Assembly: GCA_030608985.1 (NCBI GenBank)
Contig: JAUWDC010000061.1
Span: 1-6,824, forward strand
DNA length: 6,824 nucleotides
Direction of reading: 5' to 3'
Source: Desulfobia sp.
Lineage (GTDB): Bacteria > Desulfobacterota > Desulfobulbia > Desulfobulbales > SURF-16
The notes beneath the pieces are model-generated. The model searched no databases. It was not told the DNA's origin and worked only from the letters and a program-made list of their open reading frames with translations. Both the position numbers and the translations under genes were made by a program. This document shows positions 5,397 through 6,824 of the stretch, one piece after another (positions within the stretch are counted from its first letter, which is position 1; every line of letters begins with the position of its first letter).

Positions 5397-6824
5397 ATGC
5401 CGGACAAGCACGTCAGCCAGGAGCAGGAGTTAGCCGAAATCACAACTCTGTATGAGGTGACAAAGGTACTTGCTTCATCAGATGATCTTCGTGACTGCCT
5501 GAACAGGATTATGAAAATCCTGGCGGACCGCAAGGGAATGAATCACGGTACGGTCAGCATTGTAAACACAACAACAGGTCATCTTGAAATTGAAGTGGCC
5601 TACGGTATGACATCCGAGGCCAAAAAAAGAGGGAAATATCAGGTTGGAGAAGGAATAACAGGACGCGTTGTTGCCAGTGGATCCCCGATTGTAGTCCCCC
5701 AGATAAGTGAAGAGCCCTTATTTTTGAACCGAACAAAATCCCGCGGTAATATAGAGAAGAAGATGGTCTCATTTATCTGCGTTCCTATCAAGCGTGGTCA
5801 GCGGTCGATAGGTGCTTTGAGTATTGATCGGGAATACCGGAAAGGTATTGATTACGATCAGGATATTCAATTCCTGTCGGTTATCAGTGGGCTGATTGCC
5901 CAGGCTGTTACGCGGATCATGGCGGTGAACGAGGAGAAAAAGAGGCTTGAGCAGGAAAATAGTTTTCTCAAACGTGAATTGGGGCAGAAATACCAGATTG
6001 ATAACATTATAAGTAACAGCAGCCGGATGCAGGAGGTGCTGGAAATGGTGCACCGGGTGGCAGATAGTAATGCCACGGTGCTGCTTCGCGGCGAGTCCGG
6101 TACCGGAAAGACTCTGGTTGCAAAAGCTATCCATTACGGAAGTAAACGAGTAAAGGCTCCTTTTGTGGCAGTAAACTGTTCTGCTTTGCCGGAAACGCTG
6201 CTGGAGAGTGAACTCTTTGGGTATGAGAAAGGCGCATTTACAGGGGCCCATGCCCCTAAGAAAGGACGTTTCGAGCAGGCTGAGGGGGGGACACTTTTTC
6301 TCGATGAAATTGGCGATTTGAGTCAGTCTGTGCAGGTCAAACTGCTTAATGTAATACAGGAAAGGGAGTTTCAGAGGCTGGGTGGTGTCAAACCGACCAA
6401 GTGTAATGTCCGGCTGGTTACTGCAACGAATAAGGATCTGGAAAAAGCTGTTTCTGATGGCAGTTTCAGGGAAGATTTTTATTACCGGCTGAATGTCTTT
6501 CCTGTGTACTTGCCGCCGTTGCGGAAGAGGCAGACAGATATACTGCTCCTCGCGGAACACTTCCTCAAAGAATTCTGCCGGGAGAATGGGAAAAATATAT
6601 CACGAATTTCTACCCCTGCTATAGATTTGCTCATGCAGTATCATTGGCCCGGGAATGTCCGTGAGTTACAGAATTGTCTTGAACGAGCAGTGCTGATTTG
6701 TGACGAAGATACGGTCAAAAGCTATCATCTGCCACCTTCACTGCAGAGTGCTGAAAGTGTCAGTGACAGAAACCCGTTATCATTTGCATATGCCGTTGAA
6801 AATTTTGAAAAAGAAATGATTATT
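5397..6824 (+). CDS. NifA-like sigma-54-dependent activator (GAF-AAA+), truncated by window edge
   Basis: The frame stays open for 476 codons to the window edge. Residues about 18-175 are a GAF sensory domain. [12 protein letters not shown] and [13 protein letters not shown] (near 84-113) resemble NifA-type activators. A coiled-coil-like linker (about 176-200) leads to a complete sigma-54 AAA+ domain: Walker A GESGTGKT 232-239, the sigma-54 contact loop GAFTGA 279-284, Walker B with D303-E304, sensor I near 342-348, the [10 protein letters not shown] arginine region near 358-365, and sensor [12 protein letters not shown] 417-426. [14 protein letters not shown] at the end is the lead-in to a Fis-type helix-turn-helix, which lies beyond the edge. 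It should bind an enhancer and drive ATP-dependent opening of sigma-54 promoters. No nif gene is visible, so a nitrogen-fixation role is not established. The only Shine-Dalgarno-like GGAG (5371-5374) is 22 bases upstream of the ATG; an in-frame stop at 5358-5360 limits other starts. Confidence 0.93.
   Translation, partial: MPDKHVSQEQELAEITTLYEVTKVLASSDDLRDCLNRIMKILADRKGMNHGTVSIVNTTTGHLEIEVAYGMTSEAKKRGKYQVGEGITGRVVASGSPIVVPQISEEPLFLNRTKSRGNIEKKMVSFICVPIKRGQRSIGALSIDREYRKGIDYDQDIQFLSVISGLIAQAVTRIMAVNEEKKRLEQENSFLKRELGQKYQIDNIISNSSRMQEVLEMVHRVADSNATVLLRGESGTGKTLVAKAIHYGSKRVKAPFVAVNCSALPETLLESELFGYEKGAFTGAHAPKKGRFEQAEGGTLFLDEIGDLSQSVQVKLLNVIQEREFQRLGGVKPTKCNVRLVTATNKDLEKAVSDGSFREDFYYRLNVFPVYLPPLRKRQTDILLLAEHFLKEFCRENGKNISRISTPAIDLLMQYHWPGNVRELQNCLERAVLICDEDTVKSYHLPPSLQSAESVSDRNPLSFAYAVENFEKEMII

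Noticed and set aside
5769..6560. 263-codon open frame on the minus strand
   Set aside because: It lies opposite the AAA+ core of the activator, whose motifs are all intact. The minus-strand protein has no recognisable motif.

Overview
The window looks like ordinary chromosomal DNA from a Gram-negative bacterium of moderate GC content. The best guess is a Desulfobacterota (Desulfobulbales-like) organism. This rests on the style of the proteins: an isoamylase-type GlgX, a DUF1566 protein with an N-terminal part that looks typical of that group, and a NifA-like sigma-54 activator. No rRNA, tRNA, phage or transposase gene is visible to confirm it, so the assignment is tentative.

Layout. Positions 1-119 hold the possible end of an upstream gene and an AT-rich leader. 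Two short plus-strand genes follow, probably one operon: a 131-residue protein of unknown function and a stand-alone CheY-like receiver protein. A 155-bp stretch (926-1080) separates them from a convergent gene and carries an inverted array of CACAGAG-type units. The minus-strand gene (1081-2022) encodes a 313-residue protein with an unrecognised N-terminal region and a C-terminal DUF1566 domain. A 179-bp divergent intergenic region follows, then glgX (glycogen debranching enzyme) with a small SGNH/GDSL hydrolase whose start codon overlaps the glgX stop. Next is a 267-bp non-coding stretch (4838-5104) with several inverted repeats, two of which would pair in mutually exclusive ways. It precedes an 86-residue protein (possibly DUF6812-like) and a NifA-like GAF/AAA+ sigma-54 activator that runs off the right edge before its DNA-binding helix-turn-helix is complete.

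How the genes fit together. The glgX-SGNH pair is a clear translationally coupled unit for alpha-glucan breakdown plus an ester hydrolase of unknown substrate. The small protein and the NifA-like activator are probably co-transcribed, and the structured stretch in front of them is the most interesting unexplained feature. The receiver gene and its partner look like a signalling pair without a visible kinase. I see no nif genes, CRISPR array, defence island or mobile element, and no convincing wholly new system. The candidate novelties are the possible RNA switch, the orphan N-terminal domain of the DUF1566 protein and the unknown partner of the receiver.
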